A program made the position numbers and the translations under genes. Below the pieces are notes generated by a model. That model saw nothing but the letters and a program-made list of their open reading frames with translations, was not told where the DNA came from and searched no databases. Below, one piece after another: positions 23,297 through 32,129 of a stretch of 64,000 nucleotides of DNA; the stretch's first letter is position 1, and each line of letters opens with the position of its first letter. The DNA comes from an uncultured Eubacteriales bacterium. Its GTDB lineage: Bacteria; Bacillota; Clostridia; Peptostreptococcales; Anaerovoracaceae. The DNA lies in the NCBI GenBank assembly GCA_910583765.1, contig CAJTYS010000009.1, positions 1 to 64,000 on the forward strand. The letters run 5' to 3'.

Positions 23297-23330
23297 TAGG
23301 ATAATATAAATTCAACTTTATATTATCCTA
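23297..23330. terminator. perfect AT-rich inverted repeat between divergent genes
   Basis: TAGGATAATATAAA (23297-23310) and TTTATATTATCCTA (23317-23330) form a perfect 14-bp dyad with a 6-base loop. It lies between the decarboxylase promoter and the divergent ATPase gene. There is no T-run and the position is upstream of both genes, so an operator or a recombination scar is as likely as a terminator. Confidence 0.4.
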
Positions 23331-23409
23331 GTCACTGTCTGGATGAGTACGATAGATGAGCCATAAAATTCCTCCAGACAGCATGGTAAATCTACGAAAG
23401 GATCTTTCT

Positions 23410-24636
23410 ATGCGATATAAGACCCGCAGCCTGGAGCGAAAGTTTCTCCATATGAATTCATTTTTTAAGGCCATTTTAGTAACTGGCGCACGGCAAGTTG
23501 GAAAAACCACGATGCTCAAACATTTGGCACAGGACCAGAAACGTACCTATGTGACCCTTGACAATTCCATGGACCGGATCCTCGCGCAATCAGATCCTGC
23601 CCTATTTTTTCAGACTTATCAGCCACCGATCATCATTGACGAAATACAAAAAGCGCCGCAGCTCCTGGAGCAGATTAAGCTGCTCTGCGATGAAAGCGAA
23701 GAAACCGGCCGGTTCTGGCTCACTGGCTCTCAACAGTTCAGCATGATGAAAAACGTCCGTGAAACCCTGGCTGGCAGGATCGGGATTTTGCAGCTCTATA
23801 GCTTTTCTCAAAGCGAAGTGAACGAAACCATGTTGCCTGATGAACTGGACTTTTCCTTTCCCGCTCTGCGACAGAGGCAGCAGCAAGTGGCAGAAAACAA
23901 CATCATTGATGTTTACGAGCATATCTGGCGGGGAGGCATGCCCCAGGTCTTGACGGCGGACGCAGAACAGCGGCAGGAGTATCTTAATTCCTATGTGGAT
24001 ACTTATCTAATGCGGGACGTGGCAGATTCTGGCGGTATCACGGATGTGGTGCGCTTTCGGAAATTTCTCAACGCCTGCGCTGCCCTTATTGCCCAGCAGG
24101 TGAATTACAAAACCCTAGCAGAAGCCGCCGAGATTTCACAGCCAACAGCCAAGGAATGGCTGGACGCTTTACAAGGGCTGGGCATTCTCTATCTTTTGCC
24201 GCCATTTTCCAACAATGAGCTGAAACGACTCACAAAAACGCCGAAGCTTTATTTCTGCGACACGGGCCTGTGCGCCTGGCTTTCCATGTGGCCCACGAGA
24301 GACACGCTGATGAACGGGGCCGCCAGCGGACATTATTTTGAAAATTATGTGGTGATCGAGCTTTTGAAGCAGTATGCCTATGGAAAAACGAAAGCGAATT
24401 TGACGTATTATCGGGATTCCAATGGAAAAGAAATCGATTTGATCGTGGAATCCGGGAACGGGCTCCATCCTTTGGAAATCAAAAGGGCCGCCAGCCCGGA
24501 CCGGCGTGAAGTTAAGAAATTTGAGCTGCTGGACCGCGCCGCTCTGACTCGGGAAGCAGGCGGGATCGTCTGCATGTGCCAGCAGCCGCTGCCTATTGAT
24601 GAAAGAAATAATTTCATTCCTTGTAATTTGATTTGA
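23410..24636 (+). CDS. AAA ATPase with DUF4143 domain
   Basis: A 408-residue ATPase. The N-terminal P-loop reads GARQVGKTT, followed by IIIDEIQKAP and LTGSQQF motifs. The central ISQPTAKEWLDALQGLGILYLLPPF winged-helix-like stretch and the C-terminal EIDLIVESGNGLHPLEIK nuclease-like fold are typical of the AAA_14/DUF4143 family. I start at ATG 23410 after GAAAGGATC. These proteins are widespread, often in variable regions, and their function is not established. It stands alone and is transcribed against the flanking operons. Confidence 0.85.
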   Translation: MRYKTRSLERKFLHMNSFFKAILVTGARQVGKTTMLKHLAQDQKRTYVTLDNSMDRILAQSDPALFFQTYQPPIIIDEIQKAPQLLEQIKLLCDESEETGRFWLTGSQQFSMMKNVRETLAGRIGILQLYSFSQSEVNETMLPDELDFSFPALRQRQQQVAENNIIDVYEHIWRGGMPQVLTADAEQRQEYLNSYVDTYLMRDVADSGGITDVVRFRKFLNACAALIAQQVNYKTLAEAAEISQPTAKEWLDALQGLGILYLLPPFSNNELKRLTKTPKLYFCDTGLCAWLSMWPTRDTLMNGAASGHYFENYVVIELLKQYAYGKTKANLTYYRDSNGKEIDLIVESGNGLHPLEIKRAASPDRREVKKFELLDRAALTREAGGIVCMCQQPLPIDERNNFIPCNLI

Positions 24637-24643
24637 TTAGAAA

Positions 24644-24669
24644 TTCAGGCGGCATTCCTGCCGCCTGAA
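24644..24669. terminator. terminator between convergent genes
   Basis: TTCAGGCGGC and GCCGCCTGAA form a perfect 10-bp stem with a 6-base loop. It lies just after the ATPase stop and before the stop of the convergent surface-protein gene. The position suits bidirectional termination, although the T-runs are short. Confidence 0.7.
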
Positions 24670-24708
24670 CTTTAAAAAACATAGACTATTAAAAATTATC
24701 AGATGTTT

Positions 24709-27700
24709 CTATTCCTGATATAGTATGCCTTTGCTCTTGTCAACAAACACATATCTGATACCTTCCGCGTCCTTGAGCACTGGATTGATTTCACACTCGC
24801 TGATAGTCTCGCTGGCTTCAACGATAACCTTCGCTGCATTGTTAGGATCAACCTTGATCCCATTGATTGGAACGGAATCGCCATTTTTATCTTTTAGGTC
24901 CAAGAAACTGATTTTTTTGGTGCGAAGAAGGTTTCTCAAAATATCTTCATCCACTGCGTCCGTGAATGTCAAGGTGACAGTTTTTCCGGAAATCTCTTTC
25001 CCTCCCGCTGTGAGACCAAATGTTCCACTATTATTCGTAAATTTGATCTTTTCTACCGCTGCCGCTCCATTTGTTTTTCTTGCCGTCAGCGTATAGGTGT
25101 CTTCCGTGCGCGGACAAGTAATCGTTACTGGCAACATGCCCTTGTCATCCGTTGTTCCAGAGTCTTCTAATATTCTCCCTGTCTTTTCACTCGTGATGGT
25201 ATAGTCCACCTGAACGCCAGAAATCTTGTTTTTATAGTCGTCAGTCACGCAAATATAGGCCATTATGTCAGAGCCTTCGCCCCCATAACTATTATGGATA
25301 TTGTACACGTTCCCTGATGGAATCTCAATTGACGCATAAGAAGCCTTCGTCACCCAGTTAATCGGGATTTCCAATGTTCCTCCTGCTACATATTTGCCTG
25401 TTCCTACAGACTGAACCGTAAAGTGCTTTCCGCTGGCATCCTCCAGTGTGATTTCGCATTTCTTGTCGCTCTCACAATAATCGCCATTCAAAGCCGCATT
25501 CAATTGAGACTTCCCCTGATTCTCCGTTATCAGCTTGACCACCCCATTTTTAATGTCTGTTTTGCTAATATATGATGATTCTGAAATGGATGTCATATCA
25601 ATCTTAAGATTGGTGATATCAACGACTTCCGCATCGCACTCCCTGCCAGTTGCCGCAATCACTTTCGTGCCAACTGTCCATGAAGAACCTACAGTATACT
25701 CATGTTCCGCTGTGGTCACTGCGCTGGTTGATTCAGTGGTATCATATTCTTCCGCATTTTCCGACACATCATATTTATACCACAGCCCTGGCTTGATCCA
25801 ATGGAGATTCGCGTAATCCGCTTTCAGATCCTGCCCGCCGACAGACAATGACACCGTGAATTTTTTTGCCGCCCCATCATAAGATGAAAGTCCCACGCTA
25901 AGTTCAGTGATGTCTCTCATGTTATTTGATTGTAACGAAATCGTTGACTTTCCTGAGTTGTCTGTCTTTGTGACAATCAAATTAGCATTGTCATAAACAG
26001 TTCCATCAGGTGTCGCTGGCCAATTATTTTCGTCTGTTTTTGTCCACTCCAAATCAACAGCTGGAACCGCATTTTCATTCTCATCACGAACATCTGCGAC
26101 AAGTTCAATCGCCTGCCCTGTCAATGCGTAATAATCTTTGCCTTTTAATCGTTCCTCTTTTGGAATCGGCGAGAATTGGACAGAAGAATTGATTGTGTAC
26201 TTCAAAATATCCTTATCCCCGTTCTGAACATTAATATGGGCCTGTAACTGCACATATCCGGATTTGTACGAATTGATCACCGTGCGATTGTATGTGTCCG
26301 TCTTAGCTGTGTACACACGATCGCCTGTAGTCAGCTGGTCCGCTTTCTTTAATGGCTCAATCTGTTCACTGCTGGCCACAATCAAATAATTCTCTTGCGC
26401 ATCTAATAGCACGTTTTCATTTGCCACATTTCTAGTAGGATACAAATAATACTTTGCGGGCTGGTTCTGCGTAGCATCTTCATATTCCCTGATGATTGCG
26501 TTTCCCGTGTCCGGGAACGTTGGATAGGAAATGGTATAATGAGAATTTCCGTCATAATTTGAACCCAAATAAGCGGTGGCTTCCGAGAATGTTGTAGGCA
26601 CGGTATATTCCTTCGTGCCTCCATAAGACCAAGTTACTGCGCTCGGCATCCGCACAAGGTTGTATGGCGTAATGACCGTATTGGTCCATTTCCCGTTTGC
26701 TGATGTCAGTGTGAATCCTTTGTTGCTGCCATTGTCAATTTGTCCAGCAGATTCCACAAAGATCCACAAATCAATGGATGCCAGAGAAGAAGTGGCCTGG
26801 TTAAATACCTGTTTATTGATCTGTACTGTGTTTCCTGACGCACCGGCACCAATCTTTGTATCTGAGGTAATGACATGCTGAATCAATCCATCGTCATCAT
26901 AAAGCGGATAAGAAGTTCCCTTTTCATATGCGCGCACTACAATCTGACTGTATTTGGAAAGCTCCAATTTGCTAAATACTAATGTCAGGTATTCTAGCCC
27001 TCCTGGAACATTTTCCAATTTGTAGGCGTTTTCCTCACCACAATAAACAGAATAATCGGAAATATCATAATTGATATCCTTTACCTCATATGTATCTGAC
27101 GATTCATCACTCATGGTGGCCGCACGAATCAATAGCGGGGCAGCGTCAAATACGACAGAATGACCATCTTCCGGATCATTTGATGTACTAGAGGAAACCA
27201 TCTGATCCACCACATATTCTTCTCCATAATTGTCGCTGTTAGAAGTTTTACACACGGCTAAGCCATCTGCTTTAGAAGGTGAAATGGAAAGCAGATCATA
27301 ATCATGCTGGTTTTCTACATCAATCGCCACTTCATCGCCCAAGGCTGTTTCGGTCATGATTTGCGCGAAAGACACGTTGATTGTTTGGCTGATGCTGGAT
27401 CCTCCCGCCGTGGCTGTCAGTCTAAAGCTCGCATATGCGGCATCTTTCTTCCAATCCGAGAGAATCGCTCCCTTTTTGTTCACGCCACCATTCGGGCCGT
27501 ATTCATCTTTTAACTTGATGGTCGCCACCGCCGTGCTATTGTTCAGGCTCGGAGTGGAATCAACAAGTTCATAGTACTCTGTAGAACCGGAAACGCCATC
27601 CATGCTTAAAACAACAGAGGCCGCCTCGCTATATGGATTTCCCGCCGCATTCAGCAACTGGATGGTGACAGAAGCGTTTGTTCCCACAAGCACGGTGTTC

Positions 27701-28803
27701 GGGAATTGAGACTCGCTCACATCTTCGTTTCCTTTGATGGAGTTGCTCACGTACATATTGATGGATGCCACATCTTTGCTGGAATCCCTGCTGACTGTCA
27801 CCGTGACGCTGGCATGTTTTGCTGGATCATCTTCCGATGTGGCAGTGATCACTGCGCTGCCCTCGAGCCATGCGGTCACTTCTCCTGTCGAAGGATCAAC
27901 GGATGCGATTTCCGGAGCGTTGGAAGTCCAAGAGACGTTTTTATTGGTCGGATTTTCCGGCACAAAGGTGGGCGTTAAAGAAACTTTTCCCCCCACCGTC
28001 ATTTGAAAATCGTCCCCCAAGGAAATGGACTCAATGGAAACTTTGTTAAAGGTGATCGCCAAACGATTGGAGACGGTCCCATTATCGGAAATCGCTGTTA
28101 CCACAACCGTCCCTTGTCTTTTCCCCGTTACGATCGCAGTCTTAGGATCGGCATCAGACTTCGTTATCGTGGCGATGGAATCGTTATCCACGTTCCAATT
28201 CAATGAAGAGTATTTTGCGTTGGCGGGAACGACCTGCGCAGTGACTCTCGTGGACATGCCAATGTATGTGGACGATTTTTCAGCGGAAATCGTGATTCCT
28301 GATACCTGCTGAACTGAATCCGATGGCTTCTCCTCGGATGGTTTCTGTTGTGACGGTTGCTGTGGTGATGGTTTTTGTGGAGCGGCCCCGCGTACCTTCA
28401 CCCTGATTTTTTTCTTGATTTTCTTATTCTTTTTATTTGCGGATTTTGTGATTACAGTAATAGTAGCGGTCCCCACTTTTTTGCCTGTGATTTTAATGAC
28501 AGACTTGCCGGATTTTCCTTTTTTACCAGGCTTTTTCACGACCTTTACTGCTGCGATGCTTTTGTTGGAAGATTTGACAGACACGCTCAAACCTTTTGCT
28601 GATATCTTTTTTGTTGCTTTCACTTTTGCCGTGACTTTTTTCGTGCTGCCCTTGCTGATTGTAACGGAGCCGGGCACGGTTAAACTTTTGACTACACTTT
28701 TGGCCGCCGCGGATACAGTGACCGGTTCAACCAGCGAAAGCGTCCCAAACGCGACCGCAAACGCTAAAATCATCACAAAAGCCTTTTTTATAGTAGTTTT
28801 CAT
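24709..28803 (-). CDS. large secreted protein with bacterial Ig-like (BIG2) domains
   Basis: A 1364-residue exported protein. A signal peptide ends near the VSAAAKS site (about residue 32). Residues 36-137 form a very lysine-rich first Ig-like domain, followed by a Pro/Gln/Lys/Glu linker (about 138-165). At least two clear BIG2 domains follow (roughly 168-255 and 257-340, with the VTAxSEDDxxxHASVTVTV pattern). The remaining thousand residues are beta-rich, with further Ig-like stretches and a final domain near the C-terminus. No LPxTG motif is visible, so wall binding may use the cationic N-terminal region. Start ATG has AGAGGAG upstream. It is probably a surface adhesin or matrix protein; ligand unknown. 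Confidence 0.8.
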   Translation of the reverse strand: MKTTIKKAFVMILAFAVAFGTLSLVEPVTVSAAAKSVVKSLTVPGSVTISKGSTKKVTAKVKATKKISAKGLSVSVKSSNKSIAAVKVVKKPGKKGKSGKSVIKITGKKVGTATITVITKSANKKNKKIKKKIRVKVRGAAPQKPSPQQPSQQKPSEEKPSDSVQQVSGITISAEKSSTYIGMSTRVTAQVVPANAKYSSLNWNVDNDSIATITKSDADPKTAIVTGKRQGTVVVTAISDNGTVSNRLAITFNKVSIESISLGDDFQMTVGGKVSLTPTFVPENPTNKNVSWTSNAPEIASVDPSTGEVTAWLEGSAVITATSEDDPAKHASVTVTVSRDSSKDVASINMYVSNSIKGNEDVSESQFPNTVLVGTNASVTIQLLNAAGNPYSEAASVVLSMDGVSGSTEYYELVDSTPSLNNSTAVATIKLKDEYGPNGGVNKKGAILSDWKKDAAYASFRLTATAGGSSISQTINVSFAQIMTETALGDEVAIDVENQHDYDLLSISPSKADGLAVCKTSNSDNYGEEYVVDQMVSSSTSNDPEDGHSVVFDAAPLLIRAATMSDESSDTYEVKDINYDISDYSVYCGEENAYKLENVPGGLEYLTLVFSKLELSKYSQIVVRAYEKGTSYPLYDDDGLIQHVITSDTKIGAGASGNTVQINKQVFNQATSSLASIDLWIFVESAGQIDNGSNKGFTLTSANGKWTNTVITPYNLVRMPSAVTWSYGGTKEYTVPTTFSEATAYLGSNYDGNSHYTISYPTFPDTGNAIIREYEDATQNQPAKYYLYPTRNVANENVLLDAQENYLIVASSEQIEPLKKADQLTTGDRVYTAKTDTYNRTVINSYKSGYVQLQAHINVQNGDKDILKYTINSSVQFSPIPKEERLKGKDYYALTGQAIELVADVRDENENAVPAVDLEWTKTDENNWPATPDGTVYDNANLIVTKTDNSGKSTISLQSNNMRDITELSVGLSSYDGAAKKFTVSLSVGGQDLKADYANLHWIKPGLWYKYDVSENAEEYDTTESTSAVTTAEHEYTVGSSWTVGTKVIAATGRECDAEVVDITNLKIDMTSISESSYISKTDIKNGVVKLITENQGKSQLNAALNGDYCESDKKCEITLEDASGKHFTVQSVGTGKYVAGGTLEIPINWVTKASYASIEIPSGNVYNIHNSYGGEGSDIMAYICVTDDYKNKISGVQVDYTITSEKTGRILEDSGTTDDKGMLPVTITCPRTEDTYTLTARKTNGAAAVEKIKFTNNSGTFGLTAGGKEISGKTVTLTFTDAVDEDILRNLLRTKKISFLDLKDKNGDSVPINGIKVDPNNAAKVIVEASETISECEINPVLKDAEGIRYVFVDKSKGILYQE

Positions 28804-28879
28804 ATCCTACTCTCCTCTAAGTCGATTTCAAGGGATTTATACATAATTAAGAATTTTTTAGGCTTCTTCCCTCTATAAT

Positions 28880-28990
28880 GAAAATCCAAGCAACAATACC
28901 GCTACTTGGATTTTCACAAGAGGTAGCTATCGTTCGTACTACCTTTTTCTACGCAGTTTCCACGTAGACTTACCGCTGGCAATCACAAGT
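28880..28990 (-). promoter_or_regulatory. structured leader / intergenic hairpins
   Basis: The 279-base gap between two surface-protein genes holds three successive inverted repeats. These are GAAAATCCAAG / CTTGGATTTTC (28880-28890, 28905-28915), GGTAG / CTACC around 28922-28943, and TCTACG / CGTAGA around 28948-28968. The first may end transcription of the upstream gene or act as a bidirectional terminator. Together they would form a folded leader RNA for the 1364-residue protein. I could not match a known riboswitch class. Confidence 0.45.
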
Positions 28991-29082
28991 CTTTATTTCA
29001 TCCTGCTCTTGTCGAGTAAGTTTTATATGTTAGTTGTTTCGTTATATTTGTTGTTTCTTGGCTATTTGCTTACTGGCATTCA

Positions 29083-30996
29083 TTATTTAACTTTGCATGC
29101 CTTAGGCAGACCCTTCTTCTGGAACAGCTTCTTGTAAGTCTTGGCCTTCTTGTTCGGCACGTCTACGGTTACTTTCTTGGAAACTTTCTTAAACGCGCCG
29201 TTCTTGATGGTCTTTTTCGTCATCTTTGTGGATTTGATGACGATCTTCTTCAGTTTCTTGCTGTTCGCAAAAGCGTTCTTGCCGATGGTCTTTGTTTTTG
29301 CCGGAAGCGTCACTGTGGTCAGAGCTTTGCAGTTCTGGAACGCGCTGGCTCCGATGGATGTAACGTTCTTACCAACTTTTACAGTCTTTACTTTCTTGTT
29401 GCCTTTGAATGCGTTCTTCGCAACGGCTGTTACTTTGTAAGTTTTGCCATTGATCTTAACAGTCGCAGGGATTGTGACTTTTTTAGCGTTTTTCTTCGGC
29501 TTCTGATAAGTTACTGTGTTATTCTTCGCAACTTGATAAGTAACGCCAGCGACAACTTTCTTCTCGCCAACCTTTGGTGCTACAGTCGTTCCTTTTGTTG
29601 GGTCTGTGTTTTTCGCTGTGTCGTCCTTTTTGTTTGCGTCAGCTTTTTCCAGATCCGCGATCTTCGCTACGGCTGCGTCCAGTTTAGCTTTTGCATCCTT
29701 GGAAACCAGAGCCTTCGCGTCCGCGCTCAATGCGTCATAAGCTTTTTTCGCCGCGTCTACTTTCGCTTTGTCCGCCAAAGTGAGTTTGTCTGCTGCTGGA
29801 AGATCGCTGATCAGCTTCGCTGCGTCATCAGCTGCCTTCTTTGCTGCGGCGGCATCATTCTCAGCTTTTTCTAAATCTGCGATCTGCTTTTCAGCAGCTT
29901 CCAATTTTGCTACTGCGTCTTCTGAAACCAGAGCCTTCGCGGCATCGTTCAGTTCGCCATAAGCTGCTCTCGCCGCTTCAACGTCCGCTTTGTTTTCTAA
30001 TGTGATGTCATCGGCTGCTGGAAGATCGCTGATCAGCTTTTCAACCGCTTCCGCTGCGCTGACATCTGCTGGATCTGGAGTTTCTGCTGCTTCCAGATCT
30101 GCGATCTTCGCTTCGGCAGCTTCCAGTTTTGCTACTGTGTCTTCTGAAACCAGAGCCTTCGCAGCATCGTTCAGTTCGCCATAAGCTGCTCTCGCCGCTT
30201 CAACGTCCGCTTTGTTTTCCAATTTGATGTCATCGGTTGCTGGAAGATCGTTGATCAGCTTTTCAACCGCTTCCGCCGCGCTGACATCTGCCGGATTTGG
30301 AGTTTCTTCTGCTTCCAGAGCTGCGATCTTCGCTTCAGCAGCTTCCAGTGTTGCTACTGCGTCTTCTGAAACCAGGGCCTTCGCAGCATCGTTCAGTTCA
30401 TCATAAGCTGCTCTCGCTGCTTCAACATCCGCTTTGTTTTCTAATGTGATGTCATTGGCTGCTGGAAGATTATTGATCACCTTTTCAACCGCTTCCGCTG
30501 CGCTGACATCTGCCGGATCATCTGGAGTTTCCACTACCGCTTTTTCTACCGTAAGCTCAACGGTATCAGTTAGTGGTTCATCTAACTCGGCAGCACTGAC
30601 GGATACAGTAATCGTAGCAGTCTCATCAGCCTCAAGCTGTGTCACAACGCTAGCTACATTCTCTGCCATTTTGACAGCATCGTTATTGCTATCCCATGTT
30701 ACTTCACATTCGGAAGCAGTGACTTCGTCTGGGCTAACGATTGTCGCGATAGCTGTGAATGTCTTGCTGTCAGTCTCATCCATGGTAACAGTTTTTTGGC
30801 TTTCAATCTCAACCTTGCTTGAACCCTCATCGCTTGTCACGAAGCTAACGCCTTTATTAACATCCTTTGCGTTTTCATCGCCCTCAGCCGCAAAAGTCGG
30901 ACTAATGCCAACCACAGTAAAGCACATGGCGGCTACTGTGAGCATCGCAAGAACTCTTTTCCAGGAGCCTTGCAAGTTCAATTTCAGTTCCTTCAT
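29083..30996 (-). CDS. secreted surface protein with four 74-residue repeats and BspA-type LRRs
   Basis: A 637-residue exported protein. The signal peptide ends near SPTFAAEG (about residue 37), followed by a beta-rich domain to about 155. Four tandem 74-residue repeats (161-234, 235-308, 309-382, 383-456) each carry the LPAAD / LENKADVEAARAAY / AAKALVSEDA pattern and are predicted helical. The C-terminus (about 480-637) has leucine-rich LRR_5 repeats (KNAFKGNKKVKTVKVGKNV and similar) and is strongly basic. Start ATG has AGGAGGAG upstream. The upstream region is the putative invertible promoter, so expression is probably phase-variable. Adhesion is likely; ligand unknown. Confidence 0.85.
   Translation of the reverse strand: MKELKLNLQGSWKRVLAMLTVAAMCFTVVGISPTFAAEGDENAKDVNKGVSFVTSDEGSSKVEIESQKTVTMDETDSKTFTAIATIVSPDEVTASECEVTWDSNNDAVKMAENVASVVTQLEADETATITVSVSAAELDEPLTDTVELTVEKAVVETPDDPADVSAAEAVEKVINNLPAANDITLENKADVEAARAAYDELNDAAKALVSEDAVATLEAAEAKIAALEAEETPNPADVSAAEAVEKLINDLPATDDIKLENKADVEAARAAYGELNDAAKALVSEDTVAKLEAAEAKIADLEAAETPDPADVSAAEAVEKLISDLPAADDITLENKADVEAARAAYGELNDAAKALVSEDAVAKLEAAEKQIADLEKAENDAAAAKKAADDAAKLISDLPAADKLTLADKAKVDAAKKAYDALSADAKALVSKDAKAKLDAAVAKIADLEKADANKKDDTAKNTDPTKGTTVAPKVGEKKVVAGVTYQVAKNNTVTYQKPKKNAKKVTIPATVKINGKTYKVTAVAKNAFKGNKKVKTVKVGKNVTSIGASAFQNCKALTTVTLPAKTKTIGKNAFANSKKLKKIVIKSTKMTKKTIKNGAFKKVSKKVTVDVPNKKAKTYKKLFQKKGLPKACKVK
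29629..30516 (-). repeat. four 222-bp tandem coding repeats
   Basis: Four in-frame copies of a 222-bp unit (30295-30516, 30073-30294, 29851-30072, 29629-29850). The first three are close in DNA sequence and the fourth is diverged. Copy number could change by slippage or recombination without breaking the frame. Confidence 0.85.
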
Positions 30997-31030
30997 ACTT
31001 TTCTCCTCCTAAAATTTTCTAACAACTAAC

Positions 31031-31262
31031 AATCAGTATCAAAAAGTGTACTTTTTGGTAGGAGGAGCTTTGATCATTATGTAAGTTAAAACCCCAGAGC
31101 CCTTCTATATATTCCCAGTGTTTTTCATGAAACAATTGAACTTATTGTAAAAAACCACGAAAAAAATAAAAGAAAAAAAATGAATAGCTTGACTTGGGAA
31201 AGATTTGGGGGTATACTTGTCACTGTTAAAACAGCTATTAAAAAGTACACTTTATGAGACTC
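31031..31262. mobile_element. putative invertible promoter segment flanked by inverted recombination sites
   Basis: Two 27-base sites in inverted orientation (left about 31033-31059, right about 31235-31261) match at 23 positions. The left site has 7-bp dyad arms AAAAAGT / ACTTTTT around a central GT. The right site read on the minus strand is ATAAAGT-GT-ACTTTTT with the same GT centre. Arms around an asymmetric dinucleotide are the hallmark of serine-recombinase crossover sites, and inverted sites give inversion. A serine recombinase gene begins 11 bases beyond the right site. The segment of about 170 bp carries a strong promoter that now points away from the surface-protein gene. Confidence 0.75.
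31189..31217 (+). promoter_or_regulatory. sigmaA promoter inside the invertible segment (now OFF for the surface gene)
   Basis: TTGACT (31189-31194), exactly 17 bases, then TATACT (31212-31217). In the present orientation it reads rightward, antisense into the recombinase gene. After inversion it would read leftward across the left site into the 637-residue surface-protein gene, whose AGGAGGAG lies at 31004-31011. The minus strand of the segment shows only weak promoter matches. Confidence 0.8.
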
Positions 31263-31272
31263 TAAAACGCTT

Positions 31273-31881
31273 CTAATTTCCTTGTTTTAGCCGTATTTCA
31301 CGCACTCTCCGATAAAAAGTGGATCTGCTTATCTGGCACTTTTCTATGACTTCATCCAGCTTGATATGTCCCCGTTCCCATGCTTTTACCATATTGATAA
31401 AGTCATTTGGCACTTTAGATTCTGGTCTTCCAAAACGGACGCCGCGATTTTTTGCGGCAGCGATTCCCTGTTCCTGCCTTTTTCGGATGTTTTCTCTCTC
31501 GTTTTCCGCTACAAAAGAGAGGATCTGCAGCACTAAATCCGCAATGAACGCTCCCATAAGGTCTTTTCCTTTTCTCGTATCGAGAAGCGGCATATCCAGC
31601 ACGCAAATGTCAATGCCGATTTCCTTGGTCAGCATGCGCCAATGGTTTTGGATCTCCACATAATCGCGCCCTAGACGGTCAATGCTCAGGATATAAAGCA
31701 GATCCCCCTCTCGCAGCCTTGAGACTAGCTTCTCGTAGTTTGTTCTGTGAAAATCCTTTCCTGACTGCTTGTCCATAAAAATATGACTGGCGGAAACACC
31801 TGCCTTTTTCAATGCGATCATCTGGCGTTCCTCATTCTGCTCCGCACTTGAAACACGCGCGTATCCATACATATTTCTCAT
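31273..31881 (-). CDS. serine recombinase / DNA invertase (resolvase family)
   Basis: A 202-residue small serine recombinase. The N-terminal YGYARVSS motif gives Ser11 as the nucleophile. Conserved arginines lie in SIDRLGRDY, the oligomerising E-helix starts at ENERENIRKR, and the C-terminus is a helix-turn-helix (EVIEKCQISRSTFYRRV). Length and layout match Hin/Pin-type invertases and Tn3-type resolvases. It sits beside an inverted pair of crossover-like sites flanking a promoter, which favours invertase action. Start ATG has GTAGGAGG upstream. No transposase accompanies it. Confidence 0.92.
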   Translation of the reverse strand: MRNMYGYARVSSAEQNEERQMIALKKAGVSASHIFMDKQSGKDFHRTNYEKLVSRLREGDLLYILSIDRLGRDYVEIQNHWRMLTKEIGIDICVLDMPLLDTRKGKDLMGAFIADLVLQILSFVAENERENIRKRQEQGIAAAKNRGVRFGRPESKVPNDFINMVKAWERGHIKLDEVIEKCQISRSTFYRRVREIRLKQGN

Positions 31882-32060
31882 TTGTTCTACCTCCTACTAC
31901 ATAAAAATATTATGATACAACAATCATTTAGAAAAATCCCTGCTGCGTTTCTATCATTAAGGCTTCCATGAAATCAAAAAATTCATACGCACTCGAAAAA
32001 AACAGCCGCTAGATGGACGAACATAGGATGACCCTTGGAAAACACTCATACTATAGCAAA

Positions 32061-32091
32061 AGCCGAAAAGCTGGTGATTAGCTTTTCGGCT
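32061..32091 (-). terminator. Rho-independent terminator of glyA
   Basis: AGCCGAAAAGCT and AGCTTTTCGGCT form a 12-bp stem, followed on the minus strand by TTTTGCT. It lies 40 bases after the glyA stop. Confidence 0.85.
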
Positions 32092-32129
32092 CTATGTTTC
32101 CTCGTGCGAACGCTATGTGCGTTGCTATG

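Noticed and set aside
28880..29040. cyclic-di-GMP or other known riboswitch before the Ig-like protein gene
   Set aside because: Hairpins are present, but the conserved cores of known classes could not be matched.
29629..30516. regular 222-bp repeats considered as a CRISPR or satellite array
   Set aside because: The units are long, in frame, without spacers, and encode a helical protein repeat.
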